Assembly: GCA_946699565.1 (NCBI GenBank)
Contig: CAMPDW010000018.1
Location: 1 to 33,807, forward strand
Source: an uncultured Commensalibacter sp.
Lineage (GTDB): Bacteria > Pseudomonadota > Alphaproteobacteria > Acetobacterales > Acetobacteraceae
Direction: 5' to 3'
DNA length: 33,807 nucleotides
Shown here: one piece after another, positions 1 to 8,769 of the stretch
How positions within the stretch are numbered: position 1 is the stretch's first letter
How the letters are laid out: each line of letters begins with the position of its first letter
Program-made: the position numbers and the translations under genes
Notes under the pieces: generated by a model
Database searches by the model: none
Told to the model about the DNA's origin: nothing
What the model saw: only the letters and a program-made list of their open reading frames with translations

Positions 1-1
1 T

Positions 2-517
2 TTTGAAAAGGGATTGGTTGCCCATGTATCTCTGGCTGATCCATTTTGTCCTAAACTGAGTCAAGTGTTGTATGAACAAGCAAAAAAACTAGATATTAAA
101 GTCGTTAAAGGAGGAAACTATCTTGTTATGGAAGGGCCTCAATTTTCAACACGAGCGGAAAGTCAGCTTTATCGTTCATGGGGTGCATCCGTTATTGGTA
201 TGACCAATATGCCAGAAGCCGCTTTGGCAAGAGAGGCAGAAATATGTTATGCCACTATTGCAATGGTTACTGATTATGATTGTTGGCATGAGGAACATGA
301 TGCGGTGAGTGTTGAAGCGGTGGTTAAAATTTTGAATCAAAATGCAAAATATGCCAGTACATTGATTGAGAAATTTATTTCTGCTTTAGGAAAAAGAAAT
401 CAAGAAAATTATTGTCAATGTAAACATGCCTTAGATTATGCTTTGATAACAGAATCAGAAAAACGTGATCCTGTCTTAGTTGAAAAATTAAAGCTTATCG
501 CAGCTCGTGTTTTATAA
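2..517 (+). CDS. mtnP: S-methyl-5'-thioadenosine phosphorylase, C-terminal part (cut by window edge)
   Basis: Phosphorolyses methylthioadenosine, the by-product of polyamine and related synthesis, to adenine and 5-methylthioribose-1-phosphate in the methionine salvage pathway; cytoplasmic. The frame is open to the left edge, so the 5' part lies outside the window and the TTG at 14 is not a real start. Visible family motifs are ADPFCPKL, the substrate-pocket motif MEGPQFSTRAES followed by YRSWGASVIGMTNMPEA, and the ATDYDCW-like block MVTDYDCWHEEHDAVSV. These match MTAP-type enzymes rather than general purine nucleoside phosphorylases, because the TDYDCW block is typical of MTAP. About 170 residues are present of a usual 280-300. 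It converges on the oxidoreductase pair downstream. Family assignment is secure; strict methylthioadenosine preference over inosine-type substrates is inferred. Confidence 0.93.
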   Translation, partial: FEKGLVAHVSLADPFCPKLSQVLYEQAKKLDIKVVKGGNYLVMEGPQFSTRAESQLYRSWGASVIGMTNMPEAALAREAEICYATIAMVTDYDCWHEEHDAVSVEAVVKILNQNAKYASTLIEKFISALGKRNQENYCQCKHALDYALITESEKRDPVLVEKLKLIAARVL

Positions 518-535
518 AAGATCAATTTTGCATAT

Positions 536-568
536 ATACTCTAATTCACAATTCATGAATCAGAGTAT
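536..568. terminator. Hairpin between convergent mtnP and OYE gene
   Basis: Inverted repeat with arms at 536-548 (ATACTCTAATTCA) and 556-568, one mismatch in 13 pairs and a 7-nt loop. It lies between two convergent genes. The U-tract is weak on both strands, so a shared bidirectional terminator is likely but not certain. Confidence 0.5.
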
Positions 569-578
569 CATCATTTAA

Positions 579-1670
579 TTAATGGACGAAGGGATAGTCT
601 GTATAGCCTTCTTTTCCTTGTGTAAACCAAGTTTTTGCATTCGTTGGAGCAAAAGGAATAGAATTTTTAATTCTATAAACAAGGTCAGGATTTGAAATAA
701 AAGGGCGGCCAAATGAAACAGCATCTGCCTCATTGCTGGTTATTACTTTATTCGCAGATTTCTCATTATACGAACCATTAATAATAAATTTACCTTTGAA
801 ATTCTCACGCATAGAAGGTGCAATGGGTGAATAAAAATCTTGATCTGTTAAAGTGGACATTATGAAATTATCTTCACCTTTTCTTGGCTCCCTAATTTCT
901 AGAAAATTAATATTTTCTTTATTTAAAGCTTGAGATGCTGCAATAAATAAAGGCACGGGATTGCTATCATGAACGCCTTGAATTTCTTCATTCGGAGAAA
1001 GTCTTACGGATGTTCTGTCTGATCCGACTGTTTTACACACTGCTTGTGTGATTTCAATTAAAAGACGAATTCTGTTTTCAATACTTCCACCATATTCATC
1101 AGTTCTGAAATTGCAATTATCCCTTAGAAATTCGTCAATTAAATAACCATTTGCAGCATGAATTTGAACACCGTCAAAACCAGCATCCATGGCTTGATTT
1201 GCCGCTTTGATATAATCCTTAATTAATCTTGGAATTTCTTCTTTTGGTAAAGCACGTGCTTGTGCATATGGTTTTTTACCATCATATGTATGAGCATATT
1301 TGGGGGCAGTAGTTGCAGAGGAAGAGATAGGAGATGAATAAAATGAAGGATGAACGGTTCGGCCCATATGCCATAATTGACAAATTATATGACCACCTTC
1401 CGCATGAACTGCTTGAGTAATGGGTTTCCAAGCCTCAATTTGTTTTTTATTCCAAATACCTGGTGCATAGGCCCATCCTAATCCTTCTTGAGAAATCCCT
1501 GTTCCTTCAGAAATAATTAATCCTGCAGTTGCACGTTGACGATAATAATCAATCATCAAAGGGGTTGGAATATGGTCTTTTGTGGCTCTTCCACGTGTTA
1601 AAGGGGCCATAATAATTCGGTTAGATGCTTTGATCGCACCCAATTGAATAGAATCAAATAATGTTACCAT
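579..1670 (-). CDS. Old Yellow Enzyme family alkene reductase (NemA-like), paralogue 1
   Basis: FMN-dependent NAD(P)H oxidoreductase that reduces activated C=C bonds of enones, maleimides and similar electrophiles, and often nitro groups; cytoplasmic TIM barrel. The 363 residues match the usual 350-370. Visible motifs are the N-terminal IIMAPLTRGRAT, the flavin-site QLWHMGRTVHP, and the active-site block GVQIHAANGYLIDEFLRD, whose His-x-x-Asn pair binds the ring oxygen and whose Tyr is the usual proton donor. EYGGSIENRIRL and VSFGRPFISNPDL (phosphate-binding end of the barrel) follow. It is a tandem paralogue of the gene at 1785-2867, with clear identity throughout. A 114-bp gap separates the pair and I see no NemR-type operator in it, so read-through from the upstream copy is likely. 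Substrate preference cannot be read from the sequence. Confidence 0.93.
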   Translation of the reverse strand: MVTLFDSIQLGAIKASNRIIMAPLTRGRATKDHIPTPLMIDYYRQRATAGLIISEGTGISQEGLGWAYAPGIWNKKQIEAWKPITQAVHAEGGHIICQLWHMGRTVHPSFYSSPISSSATTAPKYAHTYDGKKPYAQARALPKEEIPRLIKDYIKAANQAMDAGFDGVQIHAANGYLIDEFLRDNCNFRTDEYGGSIENRIRLLIEITQAVCKTVGSDRTSVRLSPNEEIQGVHDSNPVPLFIAASQALNKENINFLEIREPRKGEDNFIMSTLTDQDFYSPIAPSMRENFKGKFIINGSYNEKSANKVITSNEADAVSFGRPFISNPDLVYRIKNSIPFAPTNAKTWFTQGKEGYTDYPFVH

Positions 1671-1784
1671 TTACGTTTGTCCAATGTTTTTATGATGATA
1701 ATTTAATTTTTATAATTATTTAATTTAAAGATTATGACAATTTTATCATTAAAGATTTGAGAAAGCTATTTATTCATTATTCTT

Positions 1785-2867
1785 TTAAAAATCTGTATAG
1801 CCTTTTTCATTTTGTGTGTACCAAATGGATTGATCGTGAGAAACGAAGGGTTTACCAATTTTTATTTTTGTGACTAGATCAGGATTGGATATATATGGAC
1901 GTCCAAATGAAACTGCATCTGCTTGACCTGTTTTAACAATTTTTTGGGCTGATTGACCGTCATATGTTCCATTAATAACGAAATTTCCTTTGAAATTTTC
2001 TCGCATAGAAGGGAAAATTGCTGGGTAAAAATCAGCATCTGTAAGATCTTTTTCAACATAATTATTTTGATGACCGATTTGTGGTTCTCTAACTTCCAGA
2101 AAATTAATATTTTCTTTACTCAAAGCTTGGCTGGCAGCAATAAAAAGAAGTTGAGCATTGTTATCAAAAACGCCTTGAACGCGTTCATTTGGTGAAAGAC
2201 GTACAGCGGTTCGATCTGATCCAATGCTATGACAAACTATTTTTGTTATTTCGATAAGTAAACGTATACGATTTTCAATGGAACCGCCATATTCATCTTG
2301 ACGAAAATTACTGCTGTCACGCAAAAATTCATCAATGAGATAGCCATTAGCAGCATGAATTTGCACACCATCAAAACCAGCATCCATAGCATGATTGGCT
2401 GCTCTGGCATAATCTTTAAGCAATCTTGGAATTTCTTCTTTGGGTAATGCTTTTGCTTGCATGTATGGTTTTTTACCTTCATACGTATGTGCATAACCTG
2501 GAGCTGTTGTTGCAGAGGCAGAAATAGGAATGGGATAAAATAAAGGATGTACTGTGCGACCCATATGCCATAGCTGACAAATAATTTTACCGCCTTCTTT
2601 ATGTACGGCTTGGGTTATGGGTTTCCATGCATTAACTTGTTCTTTGTTCCATATACCGGGAGCATAGGGAAATCCTAGCCCCTCTTGAGAAATTCCTGTT
2701 CCTTCAGAAATTATTAAGCCAGCGGTCGCTCTTTGACCATAATATTTTATCATCATGGGAGTGGGAATATGGTCTTTTGTTGCTCTTGCACGTGTCATCG
2801 GAGCCATAATGATACGGTTCGATGCTTTTATTGCACCCAACTGAATGGGATCAAATAGAGTAGTCAT
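1785..2867 (-). CDS. nemA: Old Yellow Enzyme family alkene reductase (NemA-like), paralogue 2
   Basis: FMN-dependent ene-reductase of the NemA/OYE family, 360 residues. It carries the same motifs as its neighbour: IIMAPMTRARAT, QLWHMGRTVHP, the GVQIHAANGYLIDEFLRD active-site block with the His-x-x-Asn pair and Tyr, EYGGSIENRIRL and VSFGRPYISNPDL. It is the first gene after the predicted NemR-type operator (2901-2915) and lies 64 bp downstream of the nemR-like regulator on the same strand, the usual arrangement for electrophile-inducible reductases such as E. coli nemRA. The ATG at 2867 is preceded by an AAGG Shine-Dalgarno sequence. The C-terminal loop differs from paralogue 1 (IGHQNNYVEK insertion region), so the two copies may have different substrate ranges. 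The symbol is assigned by context as well as by family. Confidence 0.92.
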   Translation of the reverse strand: MTTLFDPIQLGAIKASNRIIMAPMTRARATKDHIPTPMMIKYYGQRATAGLIISEGTGISQEGLGFPYAPGIWNKEQVNAWKPITQAVHKEGGKIICQLWHMGRTVHPLFYPIPISASATTAPGYAHTYEGKKPYMQAKALPKEEIPRLLKDYARAANHAMDAGFDGVQIHAANGYLIDEFLRDSSNFRQDEYGGSIENRIRLLIEITKIVCHSIGSDRTAVRLSPNERVQGVFDNNAQLLFIAASQALSKENINFLEVREPQIGHQNNYVEKDLTDADFYPAIFPSMRENFKGNFVINGTYDGQSAQKIVKTGQADAVSFGRPYISNPDLVTKIKIGKPFVSHDQSIWYTQNEKGYTDF

Positions 2868-2896
2868 AGCGATAAACCTTTATACACATTTAAAAA

Positions 2897-2926
2897 ATAG
2901 TAGACCAGTCGTCTATATAGTGTTAA
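2897..2926 (-). promoter_or_regulatory. OYE-pair promoter with embedded NemR-type operator
   Basis: On the reverse strand, TTAACA (2926-2921), an 18-nt spacer and TACTAT (2902-2897) form a sigma70-like promoter for the 2867 start. The spacer and the edge of the -10 box contain a perfect inverted repeat, TAGAC-N5-GTCTA, at 2901-2915. The position suits steric repression by the NemR-like regulator encoded just upstream. No second copy is seen upstream of the regulator or between the two OYE genes. The palindrome is directly visible; binding by NemR is inferred. Confidence 0.7.
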
Positions 2927-2931
2927 AAAAA

Positions 2932-3519
2932 TTAAATCTTACTGTCAACAATAAAATTAGTATATTGAAATGCAAGCTGAAAAGGTTCAGATTGTTTTTG
3001 GATTTTGACCATTAAGCTTGCACCAAGCCACTGTTGATATAATTGTTGAGCCAATAAAAAAGGATCTGAAGTGTTTGCAATAGACTGATCGTTTTGACCT
3101 GCAGAAATAATGGCTGCGATAAGGTTTAAAATACGATCCGTCCCAAAACAAAAAGCATGTCGCATAGGTTCAGAATAATCGGTTACTTCTGAACTTAACT
3201 TAACCGTTAGGCATGCCCCGCAATAATTATTGCTACATTGTGTATCTTGCCATTTTTTCCAATAAATCAACAGGCGTTTCTTGCCGGTAACTTCTGTCAT
3301 ATCTAATAAGGATCGCAAATTTTTTACATAATTATCAACATAATATTGAATAACCTGAACGCCGTAATCTTCTTTGGAATTAAAGTAATAATAGAAAGAA
3401 CCTTTAGGTACTTTGGCTTGTTTTAAAATTTCTGCTAACCCAACTTTTGTAAAACCTTGGGTTGCAAAAAAAATCTGTCCTGTTTTTAATAAAAGAATTT
3501 TTTTATTTTGTGAATTCAT
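2932..3519 (-). CDS. nemR: TetR-family electrophile/redox-sensing repressor, NemR-like
   Basis: DNA-binding repressor of the TetR family, 195 residues. The N-terminal helix-turn-helix is seen at about residues 20-47 (GFTKVGLAEILKQAKVPKGSFYYYF). The C-terminal sensing domain carries CGACLTVKLSSEVTDYSE, which closely matches the E. coli NemR block GCLTVKLSAEVCDLSE. Cys103 aligns with E. coli NemR Cys106 and Lys172 with Lys175. Both are shifted by three residues, so the Cys-Lys pair reported to form a reversible sulfenamide on hypochlorite or electrophile exposure is conserved. Two extra cysteines (Cys95, Cys100) lie close by. The gene sits directly upstream of the OYE pair on the same strand. 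Expected role: derepress the reductases on exposure to reactive chlorine, quinones or aldehydes. Assignment is strong from motif identity plus context. Confidence 0.9.
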   Translation of the reverse strand: MNSQNKKILLLKTGQIFFATQGFTKVGLAEILKQAKVPKGSFYYYFNSKEDYGVQVIQYYVDNYVKNLRSLLDMTEVTGKKRLLIYWKKWQDTQCSNNYCGACLTVKLSSEVTDYSEPMRHAFCFGTDRILNLIAAIISAGQNDQSIANTSDPFLLAQQLYQQWLGASLMVKIQKQSEPFQLAFQYTNFIVDSKI

Positions 3520-3622
3520 TGATTATAATAGTTTTGAATGCTTATTAAATTTTAATTTATTATAATATTGGTAATTAATAGGAGTCATTTTTATATGATA
3601 TTAATAAATAAAATTTGCAATT

Positions 3623-3649
3623 ATAATTTTTATAATTTTTATAATTTTT
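3623..3649. repeat. Three tandem copies of ATAATTTTT upstream of groESL
   Basis: Three perfect 9-bp copies lie about 25 bp upstream of the groES -35 box. They may act as a bent or UP-like AT tract, or may simply reflect low-complexity AT-rich DNA. Confidence 0.6.
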
Positions 3650-3674
3650 TGCATTATAGCACTATTAAATTTTG

Positions 3675-3703
3675 TTGACATTTGATTCATTTACCCTTAC
3701 ATT
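3675..3703 (+). promoter_or_regulatory. Predicted groESL promoter
   Basis: A consensus TTGACA (3675-3680), 17-nt spacer and TACATT (3698-3703) are found 125 bp before groES. The leader of about 115 nt contains a 7-bp hairpin (3779-3785 pairing with 3800-3806) just before the ribosome site GGAG at 3816-3819. No CIRCE inverted repeat for HrcA is visible, so control may be by housekeeping sigma and/or RpoH. The spacer-edge CCCTTACATT has some resemblance to a heat-shock -10, but this is weak. Confidence 0.6.
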
Positions 3704-3827
3704 GAAGCTAAATATAAGTGGCAATAATGTCGCTATAATATTTGGAGTAACGCGGCAAAACGCGCGTAGTTAAAACCCATAATGCTGCTTTGATTGAGGG
3801 CATTATATAGAAAGTGGAGCGATCCAA

Positions 3828-4118
3828 ATGACGAATTTTCGTCCATTACATGACCGTGTAGTCGTACGTCGACTTAATAGTGAAGAAAAAACTGTTGGTG
3901 GAATTATTATTCCAGATACAGCAAAAGAAAAACCTCAAGAAGGTGAAGTCATTGCCGTAGGCCCAGGCGCTCGTAATGAGCAAGGTCAAATTGTTCCTTT
4001 GGATGTTAAAAAAGGGGATAAGGTTTTATTCGGTAAATGGTCAGGAACCGAAGTCAAATTAAATGGTGAAGAGCTGTTAATTATGAAAGAAAGCGATATT
4101 ATGGGGATTGTTGGTTAG
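3828..4118 (+). CDS. groES: Co-chaperonin GroES (Hsp10)
   Basis: Ten-kilodalton lid of the GroEL chaperonin; forms a heptamer that caps the folding chamber. The 96 residues match the usual length. Motifs are [12 protein letters not shown] at the N-terminus, the mobile-loop segment with [23 protein letters not shown] and the C-terminal [16 protein letters not shown]. It starts at ATG 3828 with GGAG eight nucleotides upstream. It forms a two-gene operon with groEL (69-bp gap) and precedes it in the standard order. Single copy in the window. Confidence 0.98.
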   Translation: MTNFRPLHDRVVVRRLNSEEKTVGGIIIPDTAKEKPQEGEVIAVGPGARNEQGQIVPLDVKKGDKVLFGKWSGTEVKLNGEELLIMKESDIMGIVG

Positions 4119-4175
4119 GCCACAATTTTTTATAATATTATTTAGTATTGACTTTATTTAAAGAAATTCTTGTAG

Positions 4176-5834
<1,659 letters not shown>

Positions 5835-5880
5835 TTCCTCTATTTTACTAGTAAAAAATAATATTTAAATTATTTATAAA

Positions 5881-5917
5881 AGATTACTACCAAATATTTG
5901 GTAGTAATCTTTTTTTA
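5881..5917 (+). terminator. groESL rho-independent terminator
   Basis: Perfect palindrome with 15-nt arms (AGATTACTACCAAAT and its complement, 5881-5910), followed by a run of T to 5917. It begins 46 bp after the groEL stop. Confidence 0.93.
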
Positions 5918-5960
5918 ATTTTATCTATTTATATGTAAAATTAAATATTTATATTCTAGA

Positions 5961-5996
5961 AATATTAAAAAATATTAAAAAATATTAAAAAATATT
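5961..5996. repeat. 10-bp tandem repeat AATATTAAAA
   Basis: Three perfect copies of AATATTAAAA (5961-5990) plus a partial fourth lie between the groEL terminator and the csp gene. Low-complexity array, possibly variable in copy number. Confidence 0.8.
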
Positions 5997-6055
5997 TATA
6001 TATATGATATAAATAACAAATTAATCTTTTTTTTATTTATAATTTAATAATTATA

Positions 6056-6208
6056 TTGACAGTTTATTTAATTTATGTGTCAAATAGTAAACGGAAAGAC
6101 AATCTTTCTGAATAGGTAAACGAAAATATTCGTTTTGATTTTTAACTCTATATCAGGTCTATGTTTCATAGCTTGATATTCTTTATATGATAAGGATACG
6201 CGGTTATA
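6056..6208 (+). promoter_or_regulatory. Cold-shock gene upstream region with structured leader
   Basis: A consensus -35 TTGACA lies at 6056-6061, but no convincing -10 follows at the right distance. About 150 nt separate it from the csp start. Two hairpins are visible: GAAAGA/TCTTTC with a 3-nt loop (6094-6108) and AAACGAA/TTCGTTT with a 4-nt loop (6118-6135). Long structured leaders are known to thermoregulate cspA-type mRNAs; that role here is inferred. Confidence 0.45.
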
Positions 6209-6412
6209 ATGTATACTGGAACCGTGAAATGGTTTAATCCTACAAAAGGATTTGGTTTTATTGTCCCTGAAGAAGGTGGCAAGGACGTTTTTGTTCATAT
6301 TACGGCTGTTCAAGCTGCTGGCCTTCGTGATCTGAAGGAAAATCAGCGTGTAAGCTATGATATAGTTACAGAAAGAGGAAAAGCTGCTGCAGCTAATCTC
6401 AAGCCTTTGTAA
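6209..6412 (+). CDS. Cold-shock domain protein (CspA family)
   Basis: Small OB-fold protein of 67 residues that binds single-stranded RNA and DNA and melts secondary structure. RNP1 is seen as KGFGFIVP (about residues 13-20) and RNP2 as DVFVHI (about 26-31). The opening [16 protein letters not shown] is typical of bacterial Csp proteins. The ATG at 6209 is preceded by AAGGATA at 6192-6198. It is monocistronic, with its own terminator and a structured leader. Whether it is cold-induced or constitutive cannot be told from the protein. Confidence 0.96.
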   Translation: MYTGTVKWFNPTKGFGFIVPEEGGKDVFVHITAVQAAGLRDLKENQRVSYDIVTERGKAAAANLKPL

Positions 6413-6461
6413 GATCGAAGCATAAGATTACTGGTATTAGAGTTGTCTATTTACCGTAAGC

Positions 6462-6497
6462 AAACCGGTTCTTCAAATGAAGAGCCGGTTTTGTTTT
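6462..6497 (+). terminator. csp terminator
   Basis: Arms AAACCGGTTCTTC (6462-6474) and GAAGAGCCGGTTT (6479-6491) pair with one G-U and a 4-nt loop; T-rich sequence follows. Confidence 0.9.
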
Positions 6498-6639
6498 AGG
6501 GTTGGTCAAAAATTCAAAAATGATTTTATCGGATTGGTTATGAATTAATCAATCAAATACTTGTCTTATATGTAAACTGATAAGTTAATTATCATAAAGA
6601 TTGGATTTGGTTAAAATAAAAATATTTTTTTGTTCATGA
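6498..6639. other. Non-coding spacer, nothing identified
   Basis: AT-rich stretch between the csp terminator and the recognisable C-terminal end of the helicase relic. It may hold the fully eroded last residues of that gene, but no family motif could be read. Confidence 0.4.
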
Positions 6640-8659
6640 AATAGAATAATCTGGACGAGCTCATGGAATCATTTCAAAGACTACCATTTGCAATGAATTT
6701 CTGGGTATATTAATGCCATCTCTCATAGCATCTGTTTCAAAAAGACATGAATTGACGTTGTTTTTTAAACAGTTTAATAAGACTGTTATTATTTAGAGAA
6801 TCGATATGTTGAGCAAAAAATGAAATATTATTCTTTTCTAGAAGATTAATAATTTGTTTATAAACTGCATGTAAACGCTGAATGGCAGTAAATAAACCTA
6901 ATGCATTACTTCGAGATTTCTTACAAGTTTAAGATAAGCATAGGGAAAGATTATTGATTGATTGAATATTAATATCATTGATAATGTAGACACGTGTTTG
7001 ATTTGTATAAGCAAATGGACAGTTTAATGCAGCTCTAAGAGGGGAAACAGGAAAATGAACAGTTCCAATACGTTGCTCTGCTGTATGTCAGATAGCTTCG
7101 GTATCATTATTGCTTTCATTTCTTAGAGTTATAGAGGTAATTATTATACCCTGAATCGATGGAGCCAACATCTTTATTAACGGAATAGTTGGATTAAGCC
7201 AATGATGATATAGACCTATATCTAGAATATGATTATTTTAATGTTTGAATTTTAAAAATGAAACGTGCCTATTGGAATCGAAATGATTATAATTAGGATA
7301 ATTTAATTGATTTAATAAAGTTATCCATTGCGTTAATGGATTGATTGCACGTCTAATAAGATTGACGGGGAAGCTTTCCAAGCTATCTGTAGAAATTTTA
7401 TTAAGATTATCTTTTTTTTTTGATTAATTTATCAATAATTTTTTTATAAATTAATTTATATGATGGAGCATGATTTGATAAGCTTGAGTTAATTGAGGTA
7501 AAATAGTTTTAAGTTCAGGAAAAATAGGATAAAGATTACATCCATTTTGAAATGTTGAAAAAATAGATTTTGTTCTAATCTGTTAAAAAACAAGAAAGAA
7601 AAATTGTTCCGATAAATTATTAAAAGAAAATTCGTTATATTTTTCTTTAGAAAAATGATAATGGGTTGATCAATTTTGGGAGGGTAGAATAGAAGTAGTT
7701 TGAAGAATATCGTCAAAAATTTTTTCGAAATTCTGATTTCCAATAATAATATTGTGAATTCGTTTTTTAATTCTTTGGAGAGCGTACGATTTCCTTCATG
7801 ACCCAATACCATGGCTGTAATTCACTTGTTTCAATAATGGAAAAGTATATGAAAAGAGCAGTATCTGCAGCATCAGCCAAATGATGTGCTTTATCAAAAA
7901 TAAGACGTGACGGTAAAGATTTTTCCCAATCAGGATAGATATTTTCTAATGACCAAGCAAAGTGATTAATTATTAAAGCATGATTAGCAATGATGATGCC
8001 TGATTGCTCTGTCTTACGAATGGAATATTCAATAAAACACGTTTGATAATGCGGACATCTAGCATGAATATATTCACCTCTGCTTTCTGCAAAGATATAA
8101 ATAAATTTATTGTCAAAGAGATTATAGAACCAGCTTGGTAAATCACCGCCAAATAAAATCACCATCATTACTTGCTTCTGCCCAATTACATAATAATATA
8201 ACAGCTATTTTATTGCGATTATTTGCTGATTTATTAAAATAAAGATTTATATATTTTTCTAAGTTTAAAAGATACAAATAATTTTCACGACCTTTACGAA
8301 CAACTATTTTTAAATCAATAAATAGTTGATCGACTAATGAAAAAAGAAAATCGGCTTCAATTACGGATGGAAAGGGTAATTTAAAGCTTTAGAAAATTTA
8401 TAATTGTATACCCAAAGGATCGTGTAGGATAAATAAAAGCAGCAAGCTCTAGCAAATCCAGCCACCCTTTGGTTGAAATAGATTTGGAATTTTTTAATTT
8501 TCTGAGCATTAAAGGCGTATGAACAACAATAAGTTTAGAAATATTTCTAAGTTCAGTAATAAGCTTGTTCAAGGGTAAATTTAAAATTTCATCATCATTG
8601 TTAAGTATTAAAAATTAGTGATCATGATTAATTAATACTGAATAATCTTTTAAAATCAT
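6640..8659 (-). pseudogene. Decayed DinG/XPD-like ATP-dependent DNA helicase
   Basis: Reading the reverse strand in shifting frames recovers an alphaproteobacterial helicase of the DinG/XPD-like superfamily 2 group. From its start: ATG near 8659, with an in-frame TAA after 14 codons; WLDLLELAAFIYPTRSFGYT (8400-8520); CPHYQTCFIEYSIRK, then IIIANHALIINHFAW and RLIFDKAHHLADAADTA (7780-8090); IIITSITLRNESNNDTEA (about 7120-7190); QRIGTVHFPVSPLRAALNCPF (split here as QRIGTVHFPV and SPLRAALNCPF, about 7015-7080); FFAQHIDSLNNNSLIKLF (about 6760-6820); and TDAMRDGINIPRNSLQMVVF (about 6680-6740). Several frame changes and stops separate these pieces, including two TGA codons where the family has Trp. 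The Walker B DEAH box reads DKAH (GAA to AAA), so even the ATPase core is lost. No full-length product is possible. The gene would have been about 900 codons. Confidence 0.88.
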
Positions 8660-8710
8660 TTATTTTCTAATATTTTATGCGTATATCATACTATATTATG
8701 ATTTTTTATT

Positions 8711-8726
8711 CTGTTAATTTTAACAG
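8711..8726. promoter_or_regulatory. Inverted repeat upstream of lysyl-tRNA synthetase gene
   Basis: CTGTTAA and TTAACAG arms are separated by 2 nt, 44 bp before the synthetase start. The symmetry suggests an operator or a small hairpin; no regulator is assigned. Confidence 0.35.
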
Positions 8727-8769
8727 ATTAGAGTGTTTTTATATTTCTATTTAACCAGAGGGCAGGCAT

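Noticed and set aside
3623-3827. CIRCE (HrcA) element upstream of groES
   Set aside because: Neither the TTAGCACTC arm nor its complement is present.
5961-5996. CRISPR-like array
   Set aside because: Repeat unit is 10 bp with no spacers and no cas genes.
7489-8168. Short reverse-strand open frames as separate small genes
   Set aside because: They are consecutive fragments of one decayed helicase, in order and with family motifs.
6640-8659. TGA read as Trp (recoding), because two conserved Trp positions in the helicase are TGA
   Set aside because: The same gene has TAA stops, frameshifts and a lost catalytic Glu, and the intact genes of the window use TGG for Trp.
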